Assembly: GCA_964344935.1 (NCBI GenBank)
Contig: CAYFPL010000009.1
Location: 1 to 64,000 of the forward strand
Direction: 5' to 3'
Length of the DNA stretch: 64,000 nt
Source of the DNA: GCA-2731375 sp964344935
GTDB lineage: Bacteria; Pseudomonadota; Alphaproteobacteria; GCA-2731375
Positions 8,807-15,947 of the stretch are shown piece after piece. Under the pieces are notes generated by a model. It saw only the letters and a program-made list of their open reading frames with translations, did no database searches and was not told the origin of the DNA. The translations under genes and the position numbers were made by a program. Position 1 is the stretch's first letter. Each line of letters starts with the position of its first letter.

Positions 8807-9463
8807 CTATTTCTGGCTGCCGGGCGCCAGCAACACGCCCTTGGCCGCGTTCATTTCGAATTCCCGCATAACGGCGCGCACATTCGGCGCCGATTGCAAC
8901 AACAATCCCACCATGGCGTCATGGTCGTGGCCGCAAGCGAAGCAGAAACGCGCCCCCGCCTCTTCGTCGCTTTCGGCATCTGCCAGTTTTACGATGGCAT
9001 TGCGTAGAGCCATCAGGCGCCTCTCACCGTCGCCATCCGTGGTCAATTCGTAGGACCCCGCCCCCAAACCCTTGGCCGTAACCGTCAATTCCGATTTTTT
9101 GTCCCACATGGACATGGTGGGGTCTTCAACCGGCGCCTCCGGGTTGATCTTGCATGCCTGCAGGAAAAGCCGCCGAATGGCAACCAGATGCTCCCCGCCG
9201 CAGGGAAACCGCAAGGTATCCGCCGCCTCCGTCCGCTCCATGCCGCCCAGGGCCGCCATGGCGTCGACAACATACGCAATGCGGTCCGCGATCCCATCCT
9301 TTTTAGCGAAACTGCGGACGCGAAAACGCCAACCGTCCTCGGCTTCCTTGGCATAGAGGGCGATGGTCACATCATGGAAATGCTTGTCCGTAGATACCAA
9401 TTCGATCCGGCTGCCCAGACCGGCAAAAGGATCCTCCATGATGCGCTCCCAGATTGACGACAT
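8807..9463 (-). CDS. Unrecognised Cys/His protein, first gene of corrinoid operon
   Basis: A 218-residue soluble protein that I do not recognise. It has no signal peptide and no membrane segment. Notable residues are a Cys88-Gly-Gly-Glu-His92 group, Cys104, and a compact Cys174-x2-Cys177-x-His179-x-His181 pattern in FCFACGHDHD, which could bind a metal. It precedes the methyltransferase I gene by 13 bases and is the promoter-proximal gene of the operon, so a role in the methyl-transfer system is likely (substrate handling, corrinoid or Fe-S maintenance, or a methyltransferase subunit). Start uncertain: ATG 9463 has little ribosome site, while ATG 9439 (MEDPFAGLG) has GGGAG 6 bases upstream and may be the real start. 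Confidence 0.7.
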   Translation of the reverse strand: MSSIWERIMEDPFAGLGSRIELVSTDKHFHDVTIALYAKEAEDGWRFRVRSFAKKDGIADRIAYVVDAMAALGGMERTEAADTLRFPCGGEHLVAIRRLFLQACKINPEAPVEDPTMSMWDKKSELTVTAKGLGAGSYELTTDGDGERRLMALRNAIVKLADAESDEEAGARFCFACGHDHDAMVGLLLQSAPNVRAVMREFEMNAAKGVLLAPGSQK

Positions 9464-9525
9464 GACTTGGCGACGAACTTGCTGACTTGACCTATGCGGC
9501 CGTCCATGACCAATATTGGCCAGAT

Positions 9526-9536
9526 GGTCTGACCAA
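9526..9536. promoter_or_regulatory. Candidate operator for FCD-type GntR regulator
   Basis: TGGTCTGACCA is a perfect palindrome around a central T, in the divergent space between the corrinoid operon and the GntR gene. It matches the TGGTnnnACCA type recognised by FadR/PdhR-like GntR proteins. An overlapping-style second element, GACCAAT-ATTGGCC, lies at 9510-9523. Binding by the adjacent regulator is inference. Confidence 0.65.
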
Positions 9537-9590
9537 TTCTAGGAAGCAATGACGCCTCTGTAAAGTCAAAGCTGGCCAAAAGGCGGCGAG

Positions 9591-10343
9591 ATGAGCGAAC
9601 ACGAGATACAAGATCAGGAGACAGGCGATCCATTCCGACAGATCGAACGGGCGACGGTCAGTGATGCCATCGTCGATCAGCTGCGCGGCCTGATCGCAAG
9701 CGGGGCCCTTAAACCGGGCGACCGCCTGCCCTCGGAACGGGATTTGTGCAAACGTTTCGGGGTCGGCCGCACGTCCGTACGCGAAGCCCTTAAACCTTTG
9801 ATTACCATGGGTATTTTGGAAGGTCGCGTGGGCAGTGGCACATATGTGGCGGCGGAGGCTGGACAGTTCAGAAAACCGCTACAATGGGGCCTGTTGGGGG
9901 ATCTGGACAGCCAGGATGATCTAGTGGAAACCCGCCACATGCTGGAGACCAACGCCGCCGAATGGGCGGCCCGCCGGGCGAGGCCGGAGGACCTGGCAGC
10001 GATCGAAGCGACCATTCGGGGAATGGCGGAAAACTTGAAAATTCCCGACAAATTCCAGGAATTTGACGCCAATTTCCATTTTGAGATCGCCAAGGCGGCG
10101 CAGAACAAAATGCTTTTTCGCCTGATCAGCGTCATCCGCGGCCAGATCCAGACCTGGATTGGCGAACGCCTGACACTCTCGCCCGACCGGGCGGAAAGTC
10201 TGGCCCGAACCTCCCTGGAACAGCACAGGGACATCTTCGCAGCGATCCAGGCCCAGGACGGTCCGGGCGCCCGCGCCGCCATGGATCAACATATTCAGAC
10301 CGCCACCCGCGACCTGTGGGATTTAGGTGGAAACCCTAAATAG
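9591..10343 (+). CDS. GntR-family transcriptional regulator, FadR/FCD type
   Basis: A 250-residue DNA-binding regulator. Residues about 20-90 form the winged helix of GntR proteins (GDRLPSERDLCKRFGVGRTSVREALK, in pieces, then GILEGRVGSGTYV). The C-terminal half is an all-helical FCD ligand domain with the usual metal-site pattern: an Asp/His in FDANFHFEIA, His in LEQHRDIF and His in MDQHIQTA. FCD regulators typically sense small carboxylates. It is transcribed divergently from the corrinoid methyltransferase operon with a palindromic operator between them, so it probably controls that operon and itself. Its end overlaps the convergent aminopeptidase gene by 8 bases. Confidence 0.9.
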   Translation: MSEHEIQDQETGDPFRQIERATVSDAIVDQLRGLIASGALKPGDRLPSERDLCKRFGVGRTSVREALKPLITMGILEGRVGSGTYVAAEAGQFRKPLQWGLLGDLDSQDDLVETRHMLETNAAEWAARRARPEDLAAIEATIRGMAENLKIPDKFQEFDANFHFEIAKAAQNKMLFRLISVIRGQIQTWIGERLTLSPDRAESLARTSLEQHRDIFAAIQAQDGPGARAAMDQHIQTATRDLWDLGGNPK

Positions 10344-12114
10344 GCCGGGTCGCCTCGTCCAGCCACTCGCGGGTGGCATCATCTACCTGGGGGGAAATGG
10401 CGGCATAGACCCTTTGATGATAGGTGTTGAGCCAATCTTTTTCGGCCTCGTCCAGCAAATCAACTTTGATACCGTTGCGGTCGATGGGGGCCAGGGTCAG
10501 GGTTTCGAATTCCAGCATCTCCCGTTCCGCATCTGGCATTTCGGCCGGTTGCACGGCCAAAAGGTTTTCGATGCGGATGCCGTAGGCGCCTGTCTTGTAG
10601 TACCCGGGTTCGTTTGAAACCACCATGCCGGGGCGCAAATCCTGGGTCTGCTGCCGTTTGGATATGGAATGGGGCCCTTCGTGGACGTTCAGATAGCTGC
10701 CCACCCCATGACCGGTGCCGTGATCGAAGTCCAAACCCGCCTGCCACAGGGCATGGCGGGCCAGCACATCCAGTTGCGCCCCCGTGGTGCCCTTGGGGAA
10801 GCGGGTGGTGGCGATGGCGATATGGCCTTTCAGGACGCGGGTGAAGCGGTCCCGCATCTCGTCGGTGGGTTCGCCGATGGCGATCGTACGGGTGACGTCA
10901 GTGGTGCCATCCAGGTATTGGGCGCCAGAATCCACCAGATAGAATTCGCCGGGCTGCAGTTTCCGGTTGCTGGCTTCCGAGACCCGGTAATGCACGATCG
11001 CCCCATTGGCCCCGGAACCGGTGATCGTGGGAAAGCTCAGATCCTTGAAATGATCGCCGTCATGGCGGAATTCCGCCAATTGCGCCTCGGCCATAAGCTC
11101 GTCGATCTCGCCCTGGGGTCCGAACACAGACAACCAATGGAGAAAACGGCTGAGCGCGGCACCGTCGCGGCCATGGGCGGCCCGGGCGCCGGCCAGTTCA
11201 ACATCGTTCTTCATGGCTTTCGGCAGTTGGCAGGGGTCGGGCTCCCGCACGATTTCAGCCCCCGCCCCATCCAGGCGTTCGAACACCCATGAGGCGGTCA
11301 TTCCAGGATCTACCTGGACCGATTTTTTCGCCAACGCGTCCAAAGCCTTAGCGAAATCTTCAGGCGGCTGCAACGAAACTTCGTTGCCAAGATGATCGCC
11401 CAGGCCCCTGCCCCGCTTCTCGGGCTCAAGAAACAAATCCACTGTTGCGTCCTTGTGCAGAATGGCCAAGGACAAGGGCAGCGGCGAATGGGCCACATCC
11501 CCGCCGCGGATGTTCAACAGCCAGGCAATGGAATCCGGCGCCGTGATGACAACGGCATCGCCCTTCATCTCCCGCGCCAGACGCTCCCGCTTGTCCTTGG
11601 CAGGTTCGCCGGCAAAGGTGACGTCATGGGGGACCACCAGGGCCATGGGCGGGTCGGGCTGGTCGGCCCAGGCAGCATCCAGGGGATTGTCATCCACCGC
11701 AACTAGTTCACCGCCCGCGGCTTCCGCCGCCTTGCGATAGCGTGCGACGGCGGTTTCAGTGAAAAGCCAACCGTCATAACCCAGTTTGCCCCCTTTCGGC
11801 AGTTTCTCGGTGATCCAATCGGTGGGCGGCGATTCCATAATATGCAGGCATTCGTATAGATCGCCGTCCACCTGTTCGGCAATCTGCAGGGTATAGCGGC
11901 CGTCGGTGAAGGCAGCAGCCCTGTCGGAAAGCACCACCACCATGCCAGCGGAGCCGGTGAAGCCTGTCAGCCAGGCGATGCGCTGGGCCCGGGGCGGGAC
12001 ATATTCGTTCTGATACTGATCCGCCATGGGCACCACGAAACCGTCCAGGCCCCGCGCCTTGATCTCCACCCGCAGGGCCGCCAGACGCCCGGCCCAATCC
12101 GTATTGCCGCTCAT
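10336..12114 (-). CDS. pepP: Xaa-Pro aminopeptidase (M24B, aminopeptidase P, long form)
   Basis: A 592-residue cytosolic metallopeptidase that removes N-terminal residues before proline. It is the three-domain long form: two creatinase-like N-terminal domains (about 1-310) and a C-terminal pita-bread catalytic domain. The two-metal ligands are all visible in order: two Asp in LVDSGAQYLDGTTDVTRT, His in DHGTGHGVGSYLNVHEGPHS, Glu in VVSNEPGYY and Glu in GIRIENLLAV. The length of about 590-600 matches eukaryotic-like and alphaproteobacterial forms. It is monocistronic as far as visible and convergent with the GntR gene. The gene symbol is by family; several paralogues can exist in one genome. 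Confidence 0.92.
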   Translation of the reverse strand: MSGNTDWAGRLAALRVEIKARGLDGFVVPMADQYQNEYVPPRAQRIAWLTGFTGSAGMVVVLSDRAAAFTDGRYTLQIAEQVDGDLYECLHIMESPPTDWITEKLPKGGKLGYDGWLFTETAVARYRKAAEAAGGELVAVDDNPLDAAWADQPDPPMALVVPHDVTFAGEPAKDKRERLAREMKGDAVVITAPDSIAWLLNIRGGDVAHSPLPLSLAILHKDATVDLFLEPEKRGRGLGDHLGNEVSLQPPEDFAKALDALAKKSVQVDPGMTASWVFERLDGAGAEIVREPDPCQLPKAMKNDVELAGARAAHGRDGAALSRFLHWLSVFGPQGEIDELMAEAQLAEFRHDGDHFKDLSFPTITGSGANGAIVHYRVSEASNRKLQPGEFYLVDSGAQYLDGTTDVTRTIAIGEPTDEMRDRFTRVLKGHIAIATTRFPKGTTGAQLDVLARHALWQAGLDFDHGTGHGVGSYLNVHEGPHSISKRQQTQDLRPGMVVSNEPGYYKTGAYGIRIENLLAVQPAEMPDAEREMLEFETLTLAPIDRNGIKVDLLDEAEKDWLNTYHQRVYAAISPQVDDATREWLDEATRPI

Positions 12115-12199
12115 GTGCTCATCCCCTTTTCTTGGCGGTGATTATGCCGTTCGGTGCCGGAAAGGCAAATCCGACGCTCGTTCATAAGGCATGCAACCA

Positions 12200-12218
12200 A
12201 CGCAATGCTGCATTGCGT
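12200..12218. promoter_or_regulatory. 19-bp palindrome upstream of the DUF1127 gene
   Basis: ACGCAATGCTGCATTGCGT has 9-bp perfect arms around a single central T. It lies 126 bases before the DUF1127 start and about 85 bases before the aminopeptidase start on the other strand, in an otherwise AT-rich intergenic stretch. Such symmetry without a following T-run suggests a dimeric repressor or activator site. The binding protein is unknown. Confidence 0.5.
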
Positions 12219-12343
12219 AAATACCATAGTTAATTCTCGTTAATATATTGAATTCGTTAATCAACATCTTATATGCAGTGCAACATAACAAGCCGCCAAT
12301 GTTGTTGAGCCATGGCGGCACGCACGAAAGTCAGGACAAGAAG

Positions 12344-12598
12344 ATGAGTTTTCACAAGTCAATCGACCCGCATATGGCCCACCCTGTGACCCCCGACGTG
12401 GCGGCCCTGCCGGCCAAGATCAACCTTTTCACCCTTCCCGATAACTTGTTTGGTCGGATCATTACAGCCCTGGCGGCGGCCTGGAAGAGCATGGGCGAAA
12501 TTCGCCCCTTGCCCTCGGTCACCAGCCTGAACGACCACCTGCGCCGTGATATTGGTGTCGGCCCGGCCCGGGATTTCAACTCCCGCGGCTACTACTAG
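12344..12598 (+). CDS. Small DUF1127-type protein
   Basis: An 84-residue protein whose last third (LPSVTSLNDHLRRDIGVGP) resembles the DUF1127 motif, a short helix-turn-helix-like region ending in LxDIGL-like residues. DUF1127 proteins in alphaproteobacteria have been linked to small-RNA interaction and phosphate or carbon control; that is family knowledge, not shown here. I start at ATG 12344, preceded by AGGACAAGAAG, rather than the earlier in-frame ATG at 12248, whose extra 32 residues look like untranslated leader. It is monocistronic, has a 19-bp palindrome upstream and a strong terminator 29 bases after the stop. Confidence 0.72.
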   Translation: MSFHKSIDPHMAHPVTPDVAALPAKINLFTLPDNLFGRIITALAAAWKSMGEIRPLPSVTSLNDHLRRDIGVGPARDFNSRGYY

Positions 12599-12626
12599 AC
12601 GCCCCAGCCACACCTTTGGCAAACAT

Positions 12627-12655
12627 AAGGCCCGCGCCTCGGCGCGGGCCTTTGC
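12627..12655 (+). terminator. Rho-independent terminator after the DUF1127 gene
   Basis: AAGGCCCGCGCC (12627-12638) pairs with GGCGCGGGCCTT (12641-12652); allowing a 6-base loop, the stable core is GGCCCGCG/CGCGGGCC. TTT and a later TTT follow. It lies just after the small protein gene and before the GMC oxidoreductase gene. Confidence 0.85.
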
Positions 12656-12718
12656 TGTTTCCGTCCCGCCGTCGTATTGTCGCCGACGCAAAGCAAGTTA
12701 GGTGGCGAGGGATTGGCC

Positions 12719-14311
12719 GTGGAATTTGACTACATCGTCGTTGGAGCGGGCTCCGCTGGCTGCGTATTGGCGAACCGGCTTAGCGCGTCGGGCAAACATA
12801 GCGTTTTGGTGCTGGAGGCCGGCAAACGGAGCAATTTCTGGACCCGGTTTCCCATTTCTTTCGCCCTGCTGCTGGACGATCCCGTAGCCAATTGGCGATT
12901 TCGTTCGGAACCGGAGCCGGGCACCGGTAACCGCGCCATACCAGTGCCGCGCGGCAAGGTTTTGGGCGGTTCCTCCGCCATCAACGGCTTGGTCTATGTA
13001 CGGGGACAGCCGTTGGATTACGACACCTGGGCACAACAGGGTAACCGTGGCTGGGATTTCGATACGGTCAAGGGCTATTTCCGTAAGCTGGAGGATTTCG
13101 AACGGGGCGACGACGGTATCCGCGGCGAAGGTGGGCCGATCCACGTCAGCGAATGCAAGGATCAGAGCCCCCTTTACGATGCCTGGATCGCCGCCGGCGC
13201 CGAAATCGGCGTGCCTTTCAACAAGGACTATAACGGCGCCAGCCAGGAGGGCATGTGCAAAACCCAGACCACGATCCACAACGGAAAGCGGGCCTCGGCC
13301 GCGGCCGGTTACCTGAAGCCGGCCATGAAACGGCCGAATGTGCGGGTCGAGGCGGAAGTGCTGGTGGAGCGGGTACTATTGGACGGCAAGCGGGCGATTG
13401 GCGTTGAATACAGCTCCAACGGCCAGCGCATGCAGGCCAAGGCGGGGCGCGAGGTGATCCTCAGCGCCGGGGCCATCAAATCTCCCCATATCCTGGAGCT
13501 TTCGGGTATTGGCCAGGGTGAGCGGCTGCGCAATCTCGGAATCGAAGTGCAGCATGACCTTTGGGGCGTGGGCGAGAGCCTGCGCGACCATATCGCGCCG
13601 CGCATGAAATGGCGGGTGACGAAGCAGGAAGTGACCTACAACGGCAAAGTGCACGGCCTGGGCCTGGGTTGGCAGATGCTGCGGTATGCCTTCAACCGGC
13701 AGGGTTTCCTGGGGATGCCGTCGGCCCCCATGCTTGCCTTCATGCGCACGCGCGAGGAACTGGAGACGCCGGATATCCAACTCCACCTCGTCCCCTTCCG
13801 CTACGATGATCCCAACAAACGGCGCCTGGGGCCGGAGCCGGGCATGATCGCCACGGTCTATCAATGCCGGCCGGACAGCATGGGCCATATCCACGCGAAA
13901 ACGGCCGATCCCAACGATTACCCGGCCATCAACTTCAATTTTCTCGATGCCGAATCCGATCGCCGCTGCATCCTGGACGGCGCCCACATGGTGCGCCGGT
14001 TCATGAATGCCGCCGCTCTGGATGCTTATCGCGGGGTCGAGGAAGCGCCCGGCGACGAGGTGCAAGGGGACGAAGCCATGCTGGACTGGATCCGCCGCAC
14101 GGCCGAAACTACCTATCACCCCACGGGCACCTGCCGCATGGGCACGGCGGACCGCAACGTGGTTGATGAAAGGCTGCGGGTGCACGGTCTGGACGGCTTG
14201 AGGGTGGCGGATGCCTCGATCATGCCGACCCTGGTCTCGGGCAATACCAACGCCGCCTGCCTGATGATCGGCGAAAAAGCATCCGAGATGGTACTGGAGG
14301 ATGCGGCCTGA
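12719..14311 (+). CDS. GMC-family FAD oxidoreductase (choline dehydrogenase-like)
   Basis: A 530-residue flavoenzyme that oxidises an alcohol or related substrate. The FAD dinucleotide motif is DYIVVGAGSAGCVLANRL at the N-terminus. GMC signature 1 is the GGSSAINGLVYVRGQ region and signature 2 is GAIKSPHILELSGIG. The C-terminal catalytic pair is His in TTYHPTGTCRMG and Asn in SGNTNAAC. I start at GTG 12719, with GAGGG about 7 bases upstream; TTG 12677 and TTG 12713 are in frame but weaker. The end overlaps the next gene by 11 bases, so the two are probably co-translated. Substrate not decidable: choline, aliphatic alcohols and polyethylene-glycol-type alcohols are all known in the family. Confidence 0.88.
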   Translation: MEFDYIVVGAGSAGCVLANRLSASGKHSVLVLEAGKRSNFWTRFPISFALLLDDPVANWRFRSEPEPGTGNRAIPVPRGKVLGGSSAINGLVYVRGQPLDYDTWAQQGNRGWDFDTVKGYFRKLEDFERGDDGIRGEGGPIHVSECKDQSPLYDAWIAAGAEIGVPFNKDYNGASQEGMCKTQTTIHNGKRASAAAGYLKPAMKRPNVRVEAEVLVERVLLDGKRAIGVEYSSNGQRMQAKAGREVILSAGAIKSPHILELSGIGQGERLRNLGIEVQHDLWGVGESLRDHIAPRMKWRVTKQEVTYNGKVHGLGLGWQMLRYAFNRQGFLGMPSAPMLAFMRTREELETPDIQLHLVPFRYDDPNKRRLGPEPGMIATVYQCRPDSMGHIHAKTADPNDYPAINFNFLDAESDRRCILDGAHMVRRFMNAAALDAYRGVEEAPGDEVQGDEAMLDWIRRTAETTYHPTGTCRMGTADRNVVDERLRVHGLDGLRVADASIMPTLVSGNTNAACLMIGEKASEMVLEDAA

Positions 14312-15947
14312 CGTGAGAGCGCCGCGGCGAAGGGGTTGGTTCGGGAACACCTTGCGCGTCCCGATCTATCCCCTGTTGGTGAACCTCTATTTCGTTGTTT
14401 TTATCTTCCAGGCCAACCACTACCAGCTCCGCGTCGCCGACACCCTCGACTATCTCGCCGTCAGCACCCTGGCGATGGCCGCCATATTGGTTGCAGCCCA
14501 TTTTCTGGTGCCCCGGCTTTTGCCGCTTACGGCCGTCGTCTTGGTATTCGCTTTCCTTTATTTCGCGGTGCCGGAATTCCTCCTGGTCGATTTGCGCAGC
14601 CAAAGCCCGCGCGTCGTGCCGCACCTGATCTGGGCGGCGCTGTTGCTCGCGGCATCCGGCCTTGTGGTTATGAACGGCGGCCGATTGGCGCCGGGACTTG
14701 CGGTAGTTTGCAATGTCTGGGCCTTTCTGACGATCCTTTGGTCCACTGGCAGCTTTGCCTATCAATATTTGGATCGGCAGCCGGCAACTATCGACCTCGT
14801 AGAACAAGGAATGGAAACTGCTGGTCTAGAAGCATCCGTTCGGCCCCATATCATCCATATTATGTTGGATGCCTATAACCGGGACGACGTGCTGGCCCGG
14901 GAGTATGGCTTTGATAATTCGGATTTCCTTGACGCCTTGGAAGAACGTGGCTTCCGCATCGCCCGTGCCGCCACCACGCCCTACAACCAGACGTCGCTGT
15001 CCCTCTCCGCTACCTTTCTGGGCGGCTATTTCGATTCCAAGCAGTTGGCAAAACTAGAGGAGAACGACATCTGGTTGCGGCGGCGGTTGATGGACAAGAT
15101 CACCATGGGGCCCACCCAACAGGTTTTGAAGCAGCAGGGCTACCGCTTTTTCGCCACCGCCGTCGGCCTGACCGGCATGTATCGCTATCCCGAAGAGAGC
15201 ATGCTGCTGGGCGCGATGCCACAAGGCGAGCGTTGGACTTTCGAACATACGATTCTCTACAAGCGGAACATCAATGCCATCGCGCCGCTGGCAAAATGGC
15301 TGAATTGGAGCAGCCTGCGCCAGTTGAACCAGGATTTGCGCTTCGCCTTTGACTTCAACCGTTTCGGAGCTCCCATCGCCGCCGCTATCGCGGACGGCGC
15401 ACCAATCCATCTGTATCAGCACATTCTCACGCCGCACCCCCCTTATACCGTGACCGAAACCGGCGAAGACACCGCGGAATGGCTCCCCATCACCCAATTC
15501 ATCGCCACCGGCAATGCCATTATCTTGGGCGATGCCAGGCGGCGGCTCCCATATATCGAGGGTTATCTGGAGAAACTGCGCTACACCAACCGGGCTCTGT
15601 TGGCGCACATTGACCGGATTATGACCGCCATTCCGGAACCGCGCGTGATCATTATCCATGGCGATCACGGCGGCAGCGTCTATTACAACCACGATACCTT
15701 GGATTCGACCTGTGTCTCAGAACGCTATGGCGTCCTTTTCGCGGTCCACAGCCGGCCCGAAATCCCCTTCATCAGGGACGATCAGTCCGGCGTATACAAC
15801 ACCGTGAACGTCTACCGCGACCTGTTTGCCGGCTATTTCGGCGCCCGGACCCCGCCCCTGCCGGCGAAATCCCACTTCGCGCCGTGGAACCACATGCGCC
15901 AGATCGAGCCGGTGGATCTTGGCAGCGCGAAGGCCTGCAAACGCTAA
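14301..15947 (+). CDS. Membrane-anchored alkaline-phosphatase-superfamily (sulfatase-like) protein
   Basis: A 548-residue protein with about five N-terminal membrane segments (residues roughly 20-150) and a periplasmic catalytic domain. That is the layout of lipoteichoic-acid synthase and phosphoethanolamine transferases. Metal and nucleophile marks are HIIHIMLDAYNRDD (metal Asp), the TTPYNQTSLSLSATF region (Thr/Ser nucleophile area) and IIIHGDHGGS (metal Asp-His). There is no Cys-x-Pro-x-Arg, so it is not a formylglycine sulfatase. It probably transfers or hydrolyses a phospho-group on an envelope component. Its start (ATG 14301) lies inside the end of the GMC gene. It is convergent, with a 4-base overlap, with the hydrolase-glycosyltransferase gene. 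Confidence 0.75.
   Translation: MRPDVRAPRRRGWFGNTLRVPIYPLLVNLYFVVFIFQANHYQLRVADTLDYLAVSTLAMAAILVAAHFLVPRLLPLTAVVLVFAFLYFAVPEFLLVDLRSQSPRVVPHLIWAALLLAASGLVVMNGGRLAPGLAVVCNVWAFLTILWSTGSFAYQYLDRQPATIDLVEQGMETAGLEASVRPHIIHIMLDAYNRDDVLAREYGFDNSDFLDALEERGFRIARAATTPYNQTSLSLSATFLGGYFDSKQLAKLEENDIWLRRRLMDKITMGPTQQVLKQQGYRFFATAVGLTGMYRYPEESMLLGAMPQGERWTFEHTILYKRNINAIAPLAKWLNWSSLRQLNQDLRFAFDFNRFGAPIAAAIADGAPIHLYQHILTPHPPYTVTETGEDTAEWLPITQFIATGNAIILGDARRRLPYIEGYLEKLRYTNRALLAHIDRIMTAIPEPRVIIIHGDHGGSVYYNHDTLDSTCVSERYGVLFAVHSRPEIPFIRDDQSGVYNTVNVYRDLFAGYFGARTPPLPAKSHFAPWNHMRQIEPVDLGSAKACKR

Noticed and set aside
9464..9590. Cobalamin riboswitch before the corrinoid operon
   Set aside because: No B12-box-like sequence is seen and the space is too short; the region is accounted for by GntR-type palindromes.
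12231..12244. TTAA-N6-TTAA resembling a CtrA site
   Set aside because: CtrA sites need a 7-base spacer; here it is 6, in an AT-rich stretch where TTAA is expected by chance.
14301..15947. Formylglycine sulfatase
   Set aside because: It lacks Cys/Ser-x-Pro-x-Arg, and the N-terminal spans and Thr/Ser region fit the phospho-transferase branch better.
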